Assembly: GCF_024055605.1 (NCBI RefSeq)
Contig: NZ_JAMXLX010000005.1
Coordinates: 352,082-416,081 of the forward strand
Length of the DNA stretch: 64,000 nucleotides
Source of the DNA: Ciceribacter sichuanensis
Lineage (GTDB): Bacteria; Pseudomonadota; Alphaproteobacteria; Rhizobiales; Rhizobiaceae
Reading direction: 5' to 3'
The notes below the pieces were generated by a model that saw nothing but the letters and a program-made list of their open reading frames with translations, searched no databases and was not told the DNA's origin. Shown one piece after another: positions 46,292 to 54,799 of this stretch. How positions within the stretch are numbered: position 1 is the first letter of the stretch; each line of letters begins with the position of its first letter. The position numbers and the translations under genes were made by a program.

Positions 46292-46494
46292 ATAGCCTGC
46301 GGCGCAAGATCGCGCGGCAGCTAGCGACATACTCCTGAAATAGACCCGCCGCACAATGAGGCAGGCGTAAGCAGTCCGTTGTGCCTCGTTATCTGTTCGT
46401 TTCAAAACCAATTCCCCCAAAGTTCGCAGGTTGTGCAAATCTTTACGTGCCCGTAAGGGTAAGGTCACGGAAGCGATCGGGGAGGATTGCGCTG

Positions 46495-48138
46495 ATGGAC
46501 TGTGATATACTGGTGGTCGGAGCCGGCCTTTCCGGCCTCGTCGCGGCGGCTGAGGCGGCGGATCGCGGCCTCAGGGTCTGCGTGATCGACCAGGAGGGAG
46601 AGCAGAACCTTGGCGGCCAGGCCTTCTGGTCGCTCGGCGGCCTATTTTTCATCGACAGTCCCGAACAGCGGCGGATGGGCATCCGTGACACCATCGATCT
46701 GGCACGACAGGACTGGCTGGGCTCTGCCGGTTTCGATCGTCCCGAAGACTACTGGCCCCGCCACTGGGCTGATGCCTATCTGGACTTTGCCGCGGGGGAA
46801 AAACGCTCTTGGTTGCATCAGCAGGGCATGCGCTGGTTTCCGGTGGTCGGCTGGGCGGAACGTGGCGGATCGCGCGCGGACGGGCACGGCAATTCGGTTC
46901 CGCGCTTTCATATCACCTGGGGAACGGGGCCTGCTGTTCTTGCGCCATTCATTCGCCGCGTACGGGAGGCCGAAGGGAAGGGGCTCCTGTCCTTCCGGTT
47001 CCGGCATCAGGTGGACCAACTGGTCGTCACCAACGGTGCGGTCACCGGCGCTCGTGGCACCGTGCTTGCCGCCGACACGGCCCCGCGGGGCGCTGCGACC
47101 TCACGGTTTCCCGAGAGCGAATTCGAGATCGCTGCCGGGGCGGTCATCGTCGCTTCCGGTGGCATTGGTGGCAACCACGATCTGGTGCGCAAGAACTGGC
47201 CGGTCGAGCGCCTTGGCCCTGCGCCGAAATTCATGGTGGCAGGCGTTCCGCAATATGTCGATGGACGGATGATCGCCATCACACAGGCTGCGGGCGGCGA
47301 TGTCATCAATGGCGACCGCATGTGGCATTACACCGAAGGTCTTCGCAACTTCGATCCGATCTGGCCTAACCATGGCATCCGTATCCTGCCGGGTCCCTCG
47401 TCCTTCTGGTGCGATGCAGACGGCAACCGTTTCGATGCGCCTGCCATGCCCGGCTTCGATACGCTGGCGACGCTGAAGGCGATCCGGGCGCGGGGAGACG
47501 AATACAGCTGGTTCATCCTCAACAAGGCGATCATCAAGCGTGAATTCGCCCTGTCCGGTTCGGAACAGAACCCGGACCTGACGGGAAAAAACATCCGGCT
47601 TCTGCTCAAGCGCCTCGGCCGTAACCCGCCCGGGCCGGTGCAGGCCTTCATGGACAAGGGCGAGGATTTCGTCGTGCGCGATACGCTCGAGGATCTGGTT
47701 GCCGGGATGAACGAACTCAGCGGCGAACACCGGCTCGGCATTCATCATATCCGGGCGCAGATCGAGGCGCGCGACCGGCAGGTGAATAACGCTTTCGGCA
47801 AGGATGCACAGATAACGGCCATTCGTGGCGCCCGCCGCTTCCTCGGCGACCGGCTGATGCGGACAGCCAAGCCGCACCGGTTGCTCGCCTCCAGCGCCGG
47901 GCCGCTGATCGGCGTGCGTCTCCACATTCTGACGCGCAAGACGCTGGGCGGACTGCACACGGATCTCTCGGCCCGCGTGCTCGACGCGACCAACAGGCCT
48001 GTGCCAGGGCTGTATGCCGCAGGCGAGGTGTCAGGCTTTGGCGGTGGCGGCGTGCACGGTTACAACGCGCTGGAAGGCACGTTCCTCGGTGGTTGCCTGT
48101 TCTCGGGGCGAGTCGCCGGCCGTTCGGTCGGCGCCTGA
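46495..48138 (+). CDS. FAD-dependent dehydrogenase/flavoprotein (KstD-like)
   Basis: The 547-residue protein has a dinucleotide fold at the start (DILVVGAGLSGLVAAAEAAD, residues 4-23), a second FAD-contacting strand (AAGAVIVASGGIGGNHDL) and the C-terminal GLYAAGEVSGFGGGGVHGYN block. The fold is that of the fumarate reductase/3-ketosteroid dehydrogenase family. The substrate is unknown. GGGGAGG sits about nine bases before the chosen ATG. A 203-bp gap before it has no gene but contains a weak AATGAGGCA/TGCCTCGTT dyad around 46355-46390. Confidence 0.82.
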   Translation: MDCDILVVGAGLSGLVAAAEAADRGLRVCVIDQEGEQNLGGQAFWSLGGLFFIDSPEQRRMGIRDTIDLARQDWLGSAGFDRPEDYWPRHWADAYLDFAAGEKRSWLHQQGMRWFPVVGWAERGGSRADGHGNSVPRFHITWGTGPAVLAPFIRRVREAEGKGLLSFRFRHQVDQLVVTNGAVTGARGTVLAADTAPRGAATSRFPESEFEIAAGAVIVASGGIGGNHDLVRKNWPVERLGPAPKFMVAGVPQYVDGRMIAITQAAGGDVINGDRMWHYTEGLRNFDPIWPNHGIRILPGPSSFWCDADGNRFDAPAMPGFDTLATLKAIRARGDEYSWFILNKAIIKREFALSGSEQNPDLTGKNIRLLLKRLGRNPPGPVQAFMDKGEDFVVRDTLEDLVAGMNELSGEHRLGIHHIRAQIEARDRQVNNAFGKDAQITAIRGARRFLGDRLMRTAKPHRLLASSAGPLIGVRLHILTRKTLGGLHTDLSARVLDATNRPVPGLYAAGEVSGFGGGGVHGYNALEGTFLGGCLFSGRVAGRSVGA

Positions 48139-48147
48139 GATGCTATC

Positions 48148-50028
48148 CTACTTGGCTGCGGCGGAGAATTCCGCCGCGCCGTTTTCGAACTGCAGGCGAG
48201 CGAGCTTGGCGTAGAGGCCGCCGTGCTGGATCAGGCTCTGATGGGTGCCTTCCTCGACGATCCGTCCGTCATCCAGAACCAGAATGCGGTCGGCCTTGAG
48301 GATGGTTGCAAGGCGGTGGGCGATGACGATGGTGGTGCGGTCACGCATCAGCCCGTCGAGTGCTTTCTGCACAAGGGTCTCGCTCTCTGCATCCAGTGCC
48401 GATGTCGCCTCGTCGAGAAGAAGGACAGGGGCGTCGCGCAGCAGGGCGCGGGCGATGGCTATTCGCTGGCGCTGGCCGCCGGAAAGCGTGATACCGCGTT
48501 CGCCGACTTCCGTGTCGAAGCCACGCTCCAGCCGCTTGATGAACTCGCTTGCCTGGGCCGCCTCTGCTGCTGCCTCCACCATTTCGCGGGTCGCATGCGG
48601 CGAGCCGAATGCGATGTTCTCGTGGATCGAGGTGGCGAAGATGGTCACGTCCTGTGGCACCATGGCCATGCGATCGCGCAAGGCGTGAGGGTTGACGTCG
48701 CGAAGGTCGAGGCCATCGAGACGGACAGCGCCGCGTGCCGGATCGTAGAAGCGCAGAAGCAGCGAGAAGACCGTGCTCTTGCCCGCGCCGGAGGGGCCGA
48801 CAATGGCGACCGTCTCCCCTGCATCCACCTTGAAGGAGAGGCCCTTGAGAGCGGATTTTCCGGGGTGCGAGGGATAGGCGAAGTGGACATCCTCGAACGC
48901 GACCTGTCCGAGTGGCGGCTGGGGCAGAGCGAGTGGATTGGCGGGAGCCGTAATGGCGGGGCGTTCCTGCAACAGTTCGGTCAGGCGCTCGGCGGCACCG
49001 GAGGCCTGAGAGAGTTCGCCCCAGATTTCCGAGAGCGTGCCCATCGAGCCCGCGGCGATCACGGAATAGAGCAGGAACTGGCCGAGCGTGCCGGCAGAGA
49101 GAGTTCCTGCGAGAACGCTTTGCGCGCCGAACCAGAGAACGGCGACGACGCTACCGAAGACGAGCGAGATGGCGATGCCGGTCAGTAGCGCGCGCGACTT
49201 GATGGCGGAACGGGCGGCTTCATAGGCCTCCTCGACGGCCAGGTCGTAGCGTCTGGTGGCGGTTTCCTCGGCGTTGAACGCCTGAACCGTGCGGGCTGCG
49301 GCTATGGTTTCCGACGCGAAGGCGGATGTGCTGGCCAGCCGGTCCTGCGCCTCGCGGGAGCGCTTGCGCACCGAGCGGCCGAATGCGACCAGCGGAAAGA
49401 CGATGATGGGGATCGCGATGAGCACAAGTACGGAGAGCCGGGGGCTCGTGTAGATCATCATGCCCATCGCGCCCAGACAGAGGATGGAGTTGCGCAGCGC
49501 CTGCGAGGCGGTGGCGCCGACGGCTGACTTGATCTGAGTGGTGTCTGCCGTCAGGCGCGAGACGATTTCGCCGGACTGGTTGACGTCGAAGAAGGAGGGG
49601 GAGAGCGTTGCCACATGGGCGAAGACTTCCCGACGCAGATCCGAGACGATGCGCTCGCCGATCGTGATGACGTAGTAGTAGCGCATGCCGCTTGCCACCG
49701 CGAGAACGATGGCCATGATGATCAGCATGCCGAAATAGTTGTTGATGAAGCCGCTGTCGGCCGACTCGAAGCCGTGGTCGACCATGCGGCGAACGGCGAG
49801 CGGCAGCGCCAGCGTGGTTGCGGCGGCGAGGCACAGGAAGAAAAGCGCGCCTACGACCAGCGAACGGTAGCGGGAAAGATAGGGCAGGAGGCGCGACAGG
49901 GGCTGCAGGGAGCGGCGCTTCTTTGGTGCGGTTTCGTCTATTGCTGACACTTCACTCTTCTCCAACGCGCGCGAGAGCGCTTTCGCGCCATGGCTCTTGT
50001 TATCCTCGCGCCCTTCATGTATAGGCAC
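48148..50028 (-). CDS. MsbA-like ABC exporter (fused permease/ATPase)
   Basis: The 626-residue half-transporter has six membrane helices (about 40-330) and an ATPase domain with GPSGAGKST (Walker A, about 420), the LSGGQRQR signature (about 526) and VLLLDEATSALD (Walker B). It would work as a homodimer exporting a lipid, polysaccharide or drug. A GTG at 50028 begins the frame; a GTG at 49952 after AGAGTGA is an alternative start, MSAIDETAP. It is divergent from rpmE. Confidence 0.9.
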   Translation of the reverse strand: MPIHEGREDNKSHGAKALSRALEKSEVSAIDETAPKKRRSLQPLSRLLPYLSRYRSLVVGALFFLCLAAATTLALPLAVRRMVDHGFESADSGFINNYFGMLIIMAIVLAVASGMRYYYVITIGERIVSDLRREVFAHVATLSPSFFDVNQSGEIVSRLTADTTQIKSAVGATASQALRNSILCLGAMGMMIYTSPRLSVLVLIAIPIIVFPLVAFGRSVRKRSREAQDRLASTSAFASETIAAARTVQAFNAEETATRRYDLAVEEAYEAARSAIKSRALLTGIAISLVFGSVVAVLWFGAQSVLAGTLSAGTLGQFLLYSVIAAGSMGTLSEIWGELSQASGAAERLTELLQERPAITAPANPLALPQPPLGQVAFEDVHFAYPSHPGKSALKGLSFKVDAGETVAIVGPSGAGKSTVFSLLLRFYDPARGAVRLDGLDLRDVNPHALRDRMAMVPQDVTIFATSIHENIAFGSPHATREMVEAAAEAAQASEFIKRLERGFDTEVGERGITLSGGQRQRIAIARALLRDAPVLLLDEATSALDAESETLVQKALDGLMRDRTTIVIAHRLATILKADRILVLDDGRIVEEGTHQSLIQHGGLYAKLARLQFENGAAEFSAAAK

Positions 50029-50138
50029 CGCATCGAATTGGGAAGCCGTGGCCTAATCGGACTGCGGCTTCATTTATTGAATAGGACCGCACGGCGCAAT
50101 TGCGTCAAATGGACCTCCGGCACAGCAGGAAGAAAGTT

Positions 50139-50360
50139 ATGAAGGCTGACATCCATCCCGACTACCACACCATCAAAGTGGTCATGACCGATGGCACCGA
50201 ATACGAAACCCGTTCGACCTGGGGTTCGGAAGGCGCTGTCATGAATCTCGAAATCGATCCGAAGTCCCATCCGGCCTGGACCGGCGGCAACCAGCAGCTC
50301 ATGGACCGCGGCGGCCGTCTCTCGAAGTTCAACAAGCGTTTCGGCGGCCTCGGCCTCTGA
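50139..50360 (+). CDS. rpmE: 50S ribosomal protein L31 (bL31)
   Basis: The 73-residue protein begins [19 protein letters not shown] and ends in NKRFGGLGL. It lacks the zinc-binding cysteines, the C-minus L31 form common in alphaproteobacteria. It bridges the ribosomal subunits. AGGAAGAAAG precedes the ATG, and 13 open codons upstream are not used. A strong terminator follows 25 bp after the stop. Confidence 0.97.
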   Translation: MKADIHPDYHTIKVVMTDGTEYETRSTWGSEGAVMNLEIDPKSHPAWTGGNQQLMDRGGRLSKFNKRFGGLGL

Positions 50361-50384
50361 TCGACACTTCGATCGCATGTTTCG

Positions 50385-50412
50385 AAAAGCCCGGTTTGTC
50401 CGGGCTTTTTTT
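50385..50412 (+). terminator. Terminator after rpmE
   Basis: AAAAGCCCGG and CCGGGCTTTTTTT arms enclose TTTGT, a classical intrinsic terminator. Confidence 0.93.
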
Positions 50413-50458
50413 GTGCCTGCAATTTGACACTGAGAGGTTCTTGGTTGGCGTGTGGGCA

Positions 50459-50494
50459 AAGAAAAGCCCGGCGATGCGCTTGGCATGGCCGGGC
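50459..50494 (-). terminator. Terminator after the DUF1465 gene
   Basis: GCCCGGC and GCCGGGC arms are followed on the minus strand by TTTTCTTTG, 32 bp after the DUF1465 stop. Confidence 0.85.
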
Positions 50495-50525
50495 AAGCAT
50501 TTGCTGCGGTGGATGAGTATCGGCG

Positions 50526-51041
50526 TCAGTTGCTGTTGAAAGCGGTGCGCAGCAGGTTGAGCTGAGCCTGGACGCTGTTTTCATTGTCAGGCACGATCGG
50601 AGCATCCGACGGGCGATAGATTTCGCGGTCGAGCAGCGCGATGCGGTTCTGCAAACGGAGCGAGCGCTCGACCAGATCGCGGAAGGCTTCCGGCAGGTCG
50701 TTCCAGCCCGGCGCGTTGCGATCGACGTTGAAGCCGTCGAGGCGCACCTTGCTCTTTTCCGAGAGAACCTGATCGCGGCTCATTTCACCGTTGTTGACGG
50801 CGCGCTGGAGCAGGAGCCAGGAAGCCATCTGCATCAGGCGGGTGGTAAGGCGCATGGATTCGGCTGCGTAGAGGACGGAGGCCATGCGCGGCAGAACCTT
50901 TGCGGCTGCGCGGCCGGAGCCGTCGAGGTAGGCAGCGGTTTCTTCGACCAGTCCCATGCCCTCGGCATAAGTCGCCTTGAACTGCGACGATGCGGCGGCA
51001 CGGCCCGCAAAGCTCACGGTATTCAATCCGAGTTCAGACAT
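50526..51041 (-). CDS. DUF1465 family protein
   Basis: The 171-residue protein matches DUF1465, a family limited to alphaproteobacteria. Conserved blocks are FKATYAEGMGLVEETAAYLD, YAAESMRLTTRLMQMASWLL and LPEAFRDLVERSLRLQNRI. It is largely helical, with no membrane segment or signal peptide. Some literature links DUF1465 genes to the control of cell morphology or motility, but nothing in the sequence shows the role here. Confidence 0.9.
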   Translation of the reverse strand: MSELGLNTVSFAGRAAASSQFKATYAEGMGLVEETAAYLDGSGRAAAKVLPRMASVLYAAESMRLTTRLMQMASWLLLQRAVNNGEMSRDQVLSEKSKVRLDGFNVDRNAPGWNDLPEAFRDLVERSLRLQNRIALLDREIYRPSDAPIVPDNENSVQAQLNLLRTAFNSN

Positions 51042-51407
51042 CGATTCACCCCTGATTTACGCATCACTTTTTTATCATGAACGGAGGTAAGACTTACTTT
51101 GTCGCCGCCGTCTTTCATGACGCTAAGATGCTATTATTACCGCAAACCCGCAAGCCGTTTCTTAAAGAAGGGTTAATTCCCACAATTTTGCGTAAATGGG
51201 ACGGCACGGAAAAGAAGAGCCGCAAGTGCGGCTCTCAAGGTAAAACAGGGAGAAAAATCAGACGAATTCGCCATGTGGAGAAATGGCCTGAATCCAGAAG
51301 ATCCGGATGGGAATACAATCGCGCAAAATGATTAATCAAAGGTTAATTTCAAGCTGAAACTTTGAAATTTCCCGTCCTGGAACAGAAGTGAGGTAAAAGC
51401 CGGAAAA
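51042..51407. other. 366-bp intergenic region with a minus-strand hairpin
   Basis: No conserved gene is seen. The region is AT-rich. It contains the likely DUF1465 promoter on its left, a perfect 9-bp hairpin (51216-51235) and, on its right edge, TATAAT on the minus strand (51412-51407), overlapping the last codons of DUF1192. These could bound a small RNA (listed separately). Small open frames exist but none has a ribosome-binding site worth noting. Confidence 0.6.
51205..51400 (-). ncRNA. Candidate small RNA
   Basis: A minus-strand TATAAT at 51412-51407 would start a transcript near 51400, and AGAGCCGCA-CT-TGCGGCTCT followed by TCTTTTCC (51235-51205) would end it, giving about 195 nt. The -35 region has no clear TTGACA, so the promoter is unproven. 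The hairpin may instead simply end the MFS-DUF1192 transcript. Confidence 0.25.
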
Positions 51408-51602
51408 TTATACTTTGGGGCGAAAGAAACTGTCTGCCGCACGCTTGCTGTCGTCCTTGCGGGCGATTTCCGCCTCGATGCGGGCGATCTCCTCGCGCAG
51501 GACTGCGATTCGGGCGCGCAGTTCCTCCGCGGATATGGAGGAGAGGTCGCTTCCGATCTCGTGGGTGACGGATTTCTTCGGGCGTTCCTCATCGAATGTC
51601 AT
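51408..51602 (-). CDS. DUF1192 family small protein
   Basis: This 64-residue protein is mostly one helix: ELRARIAVLREEIARIEAEIARKD is a clear heptad pattern, then a short SKRAADSFFRPKV tail. The whole matches DUF1192, an alphaproteobacterial family of unknown function. Its ATG overlaps the stop of the MFS gene by 4 bp (ATGA), so the two genes are translationally coupled. Confidence 0.9.
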   Translation of the reverse strand: MTFDEERPKKSVTHEIGSDLSSISAEELRARIAVLREEIARIEAEIARKDDSKRAADSFFRPKV

Positions 51603-52894
51603 GCGTTTGCCTCCTTCGGCGGTGGGTTGCCACCGGTCTCTTCAGACTCCTGCAACGGGGCGGCGCGCGGATCGAGCGTCAGGCTTTCCGGCGTGCTCAT
51701 CGGCGAAACCGTGACCGGAATATTGGGTACGTTCTCGCGATCGGCAACCGGAACCGGCGCTCTCAGGCGGCTGCGGTGGATCGCATAGGCGGTGAGCAGG
51801 ACATGGGCGACGGCCGTTACCGCAAACAGGGCGTAAGGGCCGAGCTGCGTCATCACCGGGCCGCCGATGGTCGGGCCGATGATGGTGCCGATGCCGTAGA
51901 GCAGGAGCAAGCCGCCGGAAACCTTCACGAAGTCATCGGTGGAGGCGAAGTCGTTGGCGTGTGCCACGGCGATGGGATAGAGCGAGTTCGCTGCCGCACC
52001 GTAGAGCGCCACAAAGACAATCATCATGATCGGGTCGGCAGGCTGGAAGACGACAAGCACGAGGGCGGCCAGCGCTGCCATGCCGGACAGGGCCGCGAGC
52101 ACGTAGCGACGGTCGGTCCGGTCGGATGCCTTGCCGGAGGGAAACTGCATGACCGCGCCAAGAAAAATGGTGATCGACAGCATGGCCGCGATGGCGCTCG
52201 GGGACAGGCCTGCCCGGGCGCCGAACACGGCACCCAGTGTACCGTAGGCGCCATTGGCGATACCGATCAGCAGAATACCGACGAAGGAGACCGGCGAATT
52301 GCGGTAGAGGGTCGGCAGATCGAGCTTGATTGACTTGAGCGGCTGCGGGGTCGCTGCCGTCGAAATGGTGGTCGGCAGCACGGCCACACAATAGAGCATG
52401 CCGCAGATCATGAACAGAATGGTGGTCGATGGATCGAAGACGCCGACCAGCATCTGGCCACCGACAACGCCGATCAGCGTGATGGAAATGTAGAAGGAGA
52501 AGATCGTTCCGCGCGTCTCGTTGGTGGCGCGTTCGTTCAGCCAGCTTTCGATGATCATCGACGTACCGGCCGTGCAGAAGCCGGTGACCGCGCGCAGGGC
52601 CACCCACCAGTAATCGTCCACGACGATGCCGGTCAGCAGCGCGATCAGCGAAATCAGCGAGACGAAGGCGGAGAACGCCCTGATGTGGCCGACCCGCATG
52701 ACAAGCTTCGGCGCGATGAAGCAGCCAAGTACGAAGCCGGTGGCCCAGGAGGTTCCGAGGAAGCCGAGAATTTCGTTCGAATAACCTTCTTCCGCTCCGC
52801 GCACGGGCAGCAGCAGGCCGTGCAGGCCATTGCCGAGGAAGAGGAAGAGGGTGCCCATGAGAAGGGCCATGACAGGCAGGAGATTTCGTCGCAT
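51599..52894 (-). CDS. Major facilitator superfamily transporter
   Basis: The 431-residue protein has about 12 membrane helices. It is of the YcaD/sugar-phosphate-like MFS type: the N-terminus begins LLPVMALLMGTLFLFLGNGL, the loop after TM2 has RVGHIRAFS, and a GKASDRTDRRYVLAALSG loop lies between TM8 and TM9. The C-terminal 50 residues are cytoplasmic and Pro-rich. The substrate is not predictable. It is followed by DUF1192 in an ATGA overlap. Confidence 0.88.
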   Translation of the reverse strand: MRRNLLPVMALLMGTLFLFLGNGLHGLLLPVRGAEEGYSNEILGFLGTSWATGFVLGCFIAPKLVMRVGHIRAFSAFVSLISLIALLTGIVVDDYWWVALRAVTGFCTAGTSMIIESWLNERATNETRGTIFSFYISITLIGVVGGQMLVGVFDPSTTILFMICGMLYCVAVLPTTISTAATPQPLKSIKLDLPTLYRNSPVSFVGILLIGIANGAYGTLGAVFGARAGLSPSAIAAMLSITIFLGAVMQFPSGKASDRTDRRYVLAALSGMAALAALVLVVFQPADPIMMIVFVALYGAAANSLYPIAVAHANDFASTDDFVKVSGGLLLLYGIGTIIGPTIGGPVMTQLGPYALFAVTAVAHVLLTAYAIHRSRLRAPVPVADRENVPNIPVTVSPMSTPESLTLDPRAAPLQESEETGGNPPPKEANA

Positions 52895-53074
52895 GGCGTC
52901 TCTGTCGGTCGGTTATGCTTCTGGTCTGAAGGAAGGTCTCTAACGTTGCAGTCTAGTGCAAGGTCCCTAGCGATATCTGAACGATATAGTGCTTGCCGGA
53001 GAAATTTCTGGCGGGCAAAAGTGTCGTCGTTGTGGCCGTGCCGGAATCGGCACCACGAAAGGTTGCCTGATATC

Positions 53075-53230
53075 ATGACCAAGCTCATCGCTATCCTGCT
53101 GATGCTCGCCATGGTGATTCAGGTCATCAAGCCGCTCGGGCTTCCGGGCCTGCGCCTGCGCAAGGATTTCTGGAAGATCGCGGTGCTTGCCTTCGCGATC
53201 TGGACGGTCACGCTGCTTATCCGCCCCTGA
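53075..53230 (+). CDS. Small membrane protein, unknown function
   Basis: The 51-residue product starts MTKLIAILLMLAMVIQVIKP, has a basic turn (GLPGLRLRKDFWK) and a second hydrophobic stretch IAVLAFAIWTVTLLI. It is probably a two-helix inner-membrane hairpin. The GAAAGG at -16 is distant, so the start is not firmly set. It lies in a 341-bp divergent gap between the MFS and PhzF genes and stops 6 bp before the convergent PhzF stop. I do not recognise the family. Confidence 0.65.
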   Translation: MTKLIAILLMLAMVIQVIKPLGLPGLRLRKDFWKIAVLAFAIWTVTLLIRP

Positions 53231-53235
53231 ACGGC

Positions 53236-54144
53236 TCAGATCGAAATCGAGCCGCGCATGACCTCGACACAGCCGCCGGTGACGCGGACGTGTTCCATGA
53301 CGCCTTCGCGGCTTTCGATATCGAGGTGGATCAGGCTACGACGTCCCATTTCCACACCTTGTTCGATGAGCAGGTGCCGGTGGCCTGAGGCCTTTGACAG
53401 GAAGGCGAGATAGGCGCCGAGTGCGGCCGAGGCGCTGCCGGTCGCCGGATCTTCCGGCACATTGTCCAGAGGCGCGAACATCCGGGCGCGGATGTGGTCC
53501 TCGCCGACATGGGTATAAAGGAAGGTGGAGCAATCGCTTCTCTCATGCGGAAAGGCGTGCTTCAGCTTTCTGACGGCATCGATGTTTGGCCCTGCGCGAC
53601 CAAGCGCATCGAGGCTTGCGATCTCGGCGATGATGAATTTCAGGCCGACCGAGACGAAACTCGGCCGGTGGCTGGTGGTGGCAATATCGTCTGCCTGCAG
53701 CGATACGCATGGGGCAAGCGCCGCAGCCTCGACGGCGGAACCCACGACAAGAGGTCCCGGCGCACGGATGGTGGCGCCGATCACCGTTTCGCCGGCCTTC
53801 GTCAGGGCAATCTCGACGAGGCCTGCTTTCTCCTCGAAACGCATGACGCTGCCGGTGGGCCTGCCGAAAACTTCTCCCTGCTGGCCGAGCACGAAGGCCG
53901 TGCCGACATTCGGATGACCGGCGAAGGGGATCTCCATGGTCGGCGTGAAGATCCTCACTTCGGCCGTGTTGGCTTCATCGCGCGGCGGTAGCACGAAGGT
54001 GCTTTCGGAATAGCCGAACTCGGTGGCGATCTGCTGCATTTCCACTTCGGTCAGGTCGCGCGCATCCGGCACGACCGCCAGCGGATTGCCGGAAAAGCGC
54101 GTGTCGGTGAAGACATCGACGGTGACGAAGGGGATGGAACGCAT
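53236..54144 (-). CDS. PhzF-family isomerase/epimerase-like protein
   Basis: The 302-residue protein has the two-domain PhzF/diaminopimelate-epimerase fold. The N-terminal VDVFTDTRFSGNPLAVV block, EFGYSESTFVL (with the catalytic-type Glu) and RIFTPTMEIPFAGHPNVGTA are typical, as is the C-terminal EDPATGSASAALGAYL. PhzF isomerises trans-2,3-dihydro-3-hydroxyanthranilate in phenazine synthesis, but most homologues have other, unknown substrates. No phenazine genes are near. Confidence 0.92.
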   Translation of the reverse strand: MRSIPFVTVDVFTDTRFSGNPLAVVPDARDLTEVEMQQIATEFGYSESTFVLPPRDEANTAEVRIFTPTMEIPFAGHPNVGTAFVLGQQGEVFGRPTGSVMRFEEKAGLVEIALTKAGETVIGATIRAPGPLVVGSAVEAAALAPCVSLQADDIATTSHRPSFVSVGLKFIIAEIASLDALGRAGPNIDAVRKLKHAFPHERSDCSTFLYTHVGEDHIRARMFAPLDNVPEDPATGSASAALGAYLAFLSKASGHRHLLIEQGVEMGRRSLIHLDIESREGVMEHVRVTGGCVEVMRGSISI

Positions 54145-54180
54145 GATCTCTCCGTTTTCAGCTGCCGCTTGTTGAATCTC

Positions 54181-54621
54181 TTAGCCCGCGGCCTGGCTTC
54201 GGTACTGCCATTCCGGGATCGGGAAGACCCGGTCGTAGGCCCAATTGAAGGCAAAGGCATAGACCATGTAAAAGAGCGAGAAGGAAACGTCCATCACTAC
54301 GGCATGCCAGAAGCCGACATCGAGGTACCAGGCGATGAGGGGAGCAAGGACGATGAGCAGGCCCGCTTCGAACAGGGCCGCATGCAGAATGCGGACCGCG
54401 ATGTTCTTGGCTGTGGTGCCGGCCAGCTGCTGCATCGCATGGTCGAAGCCGATGTTGTAGACGTAGTTCCACAGCATCGCGATGGTAGCGCTGGCGACGC
54501 TGATAACACCGATTTCCTGTAACGGCAGGGAATAGACCCAGGCGCCGAGTGGCGTGATGATGCCGAGGGCGATGAGTTCGAAGCTGATGGCGTGGCGGAT
54601 TCTGTCGCCGGTCGAGCGCAT
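54181..54621 (-). CDS. PACE-family multidrug/biocide efflux transporter
   Basis: The 146-residue protein has four membrane helices in two tandem pairs, the bacterial transmembrane pair layout of AceI-type PACE transporters. Typical blocks are RIRHAISFELIAL and RILHAALFEAGLL, the paired start of each repeat, and FNWAYDRVFPIP at the end. Members export chlorhexidine, acriflavine and polyamines by H+ exchange. The ATG at 54621 follows GGGAGAC; five extra open codons upstream are less likely. Confidence 0.9.
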   Translation of the reverse strand: MRSTGDRIRHAISFELIALGIITPLGAWVYSLPLQEIGVISVASATIAMLWNYVYNIGFDHAMQQLAGTTAKNIAVRILHAALFEAGLLIVLAPLIAWYLDVGFWHAVVMDVSFSLFYMVYAFAFNWAYDRVFPIPEWQYRSQAAG

Positions 54622-54746
54622 TTTAGTCTCCCGCAAAGGGTATGTCGGGTCGTCCCGGCGAGATGCCCATTATGGGGAGAGGTCGTCCTCCGCTGCACCG
54701 AATATAGTTTCCCGATCCGGGAAGGCAAGCGCTGCCATGCCAGAAC

Positions 54747-54775
54747 GAAAAAACCCCGCCTCGCGGCAGGGCTTT
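54747..54775 (-). terminator. Terminator after fba
   Basis: On the minus strand AGCCCTGCC and GGCGGGGTT pair with two wobbles around a GCGA loop, then TTTTTTCG follows. It lies 25 bp after the fba stop. Confidence 0.88.
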
Positions 54776-54799
54776 GAAGATCGTCGTAAAAGATGCCGA

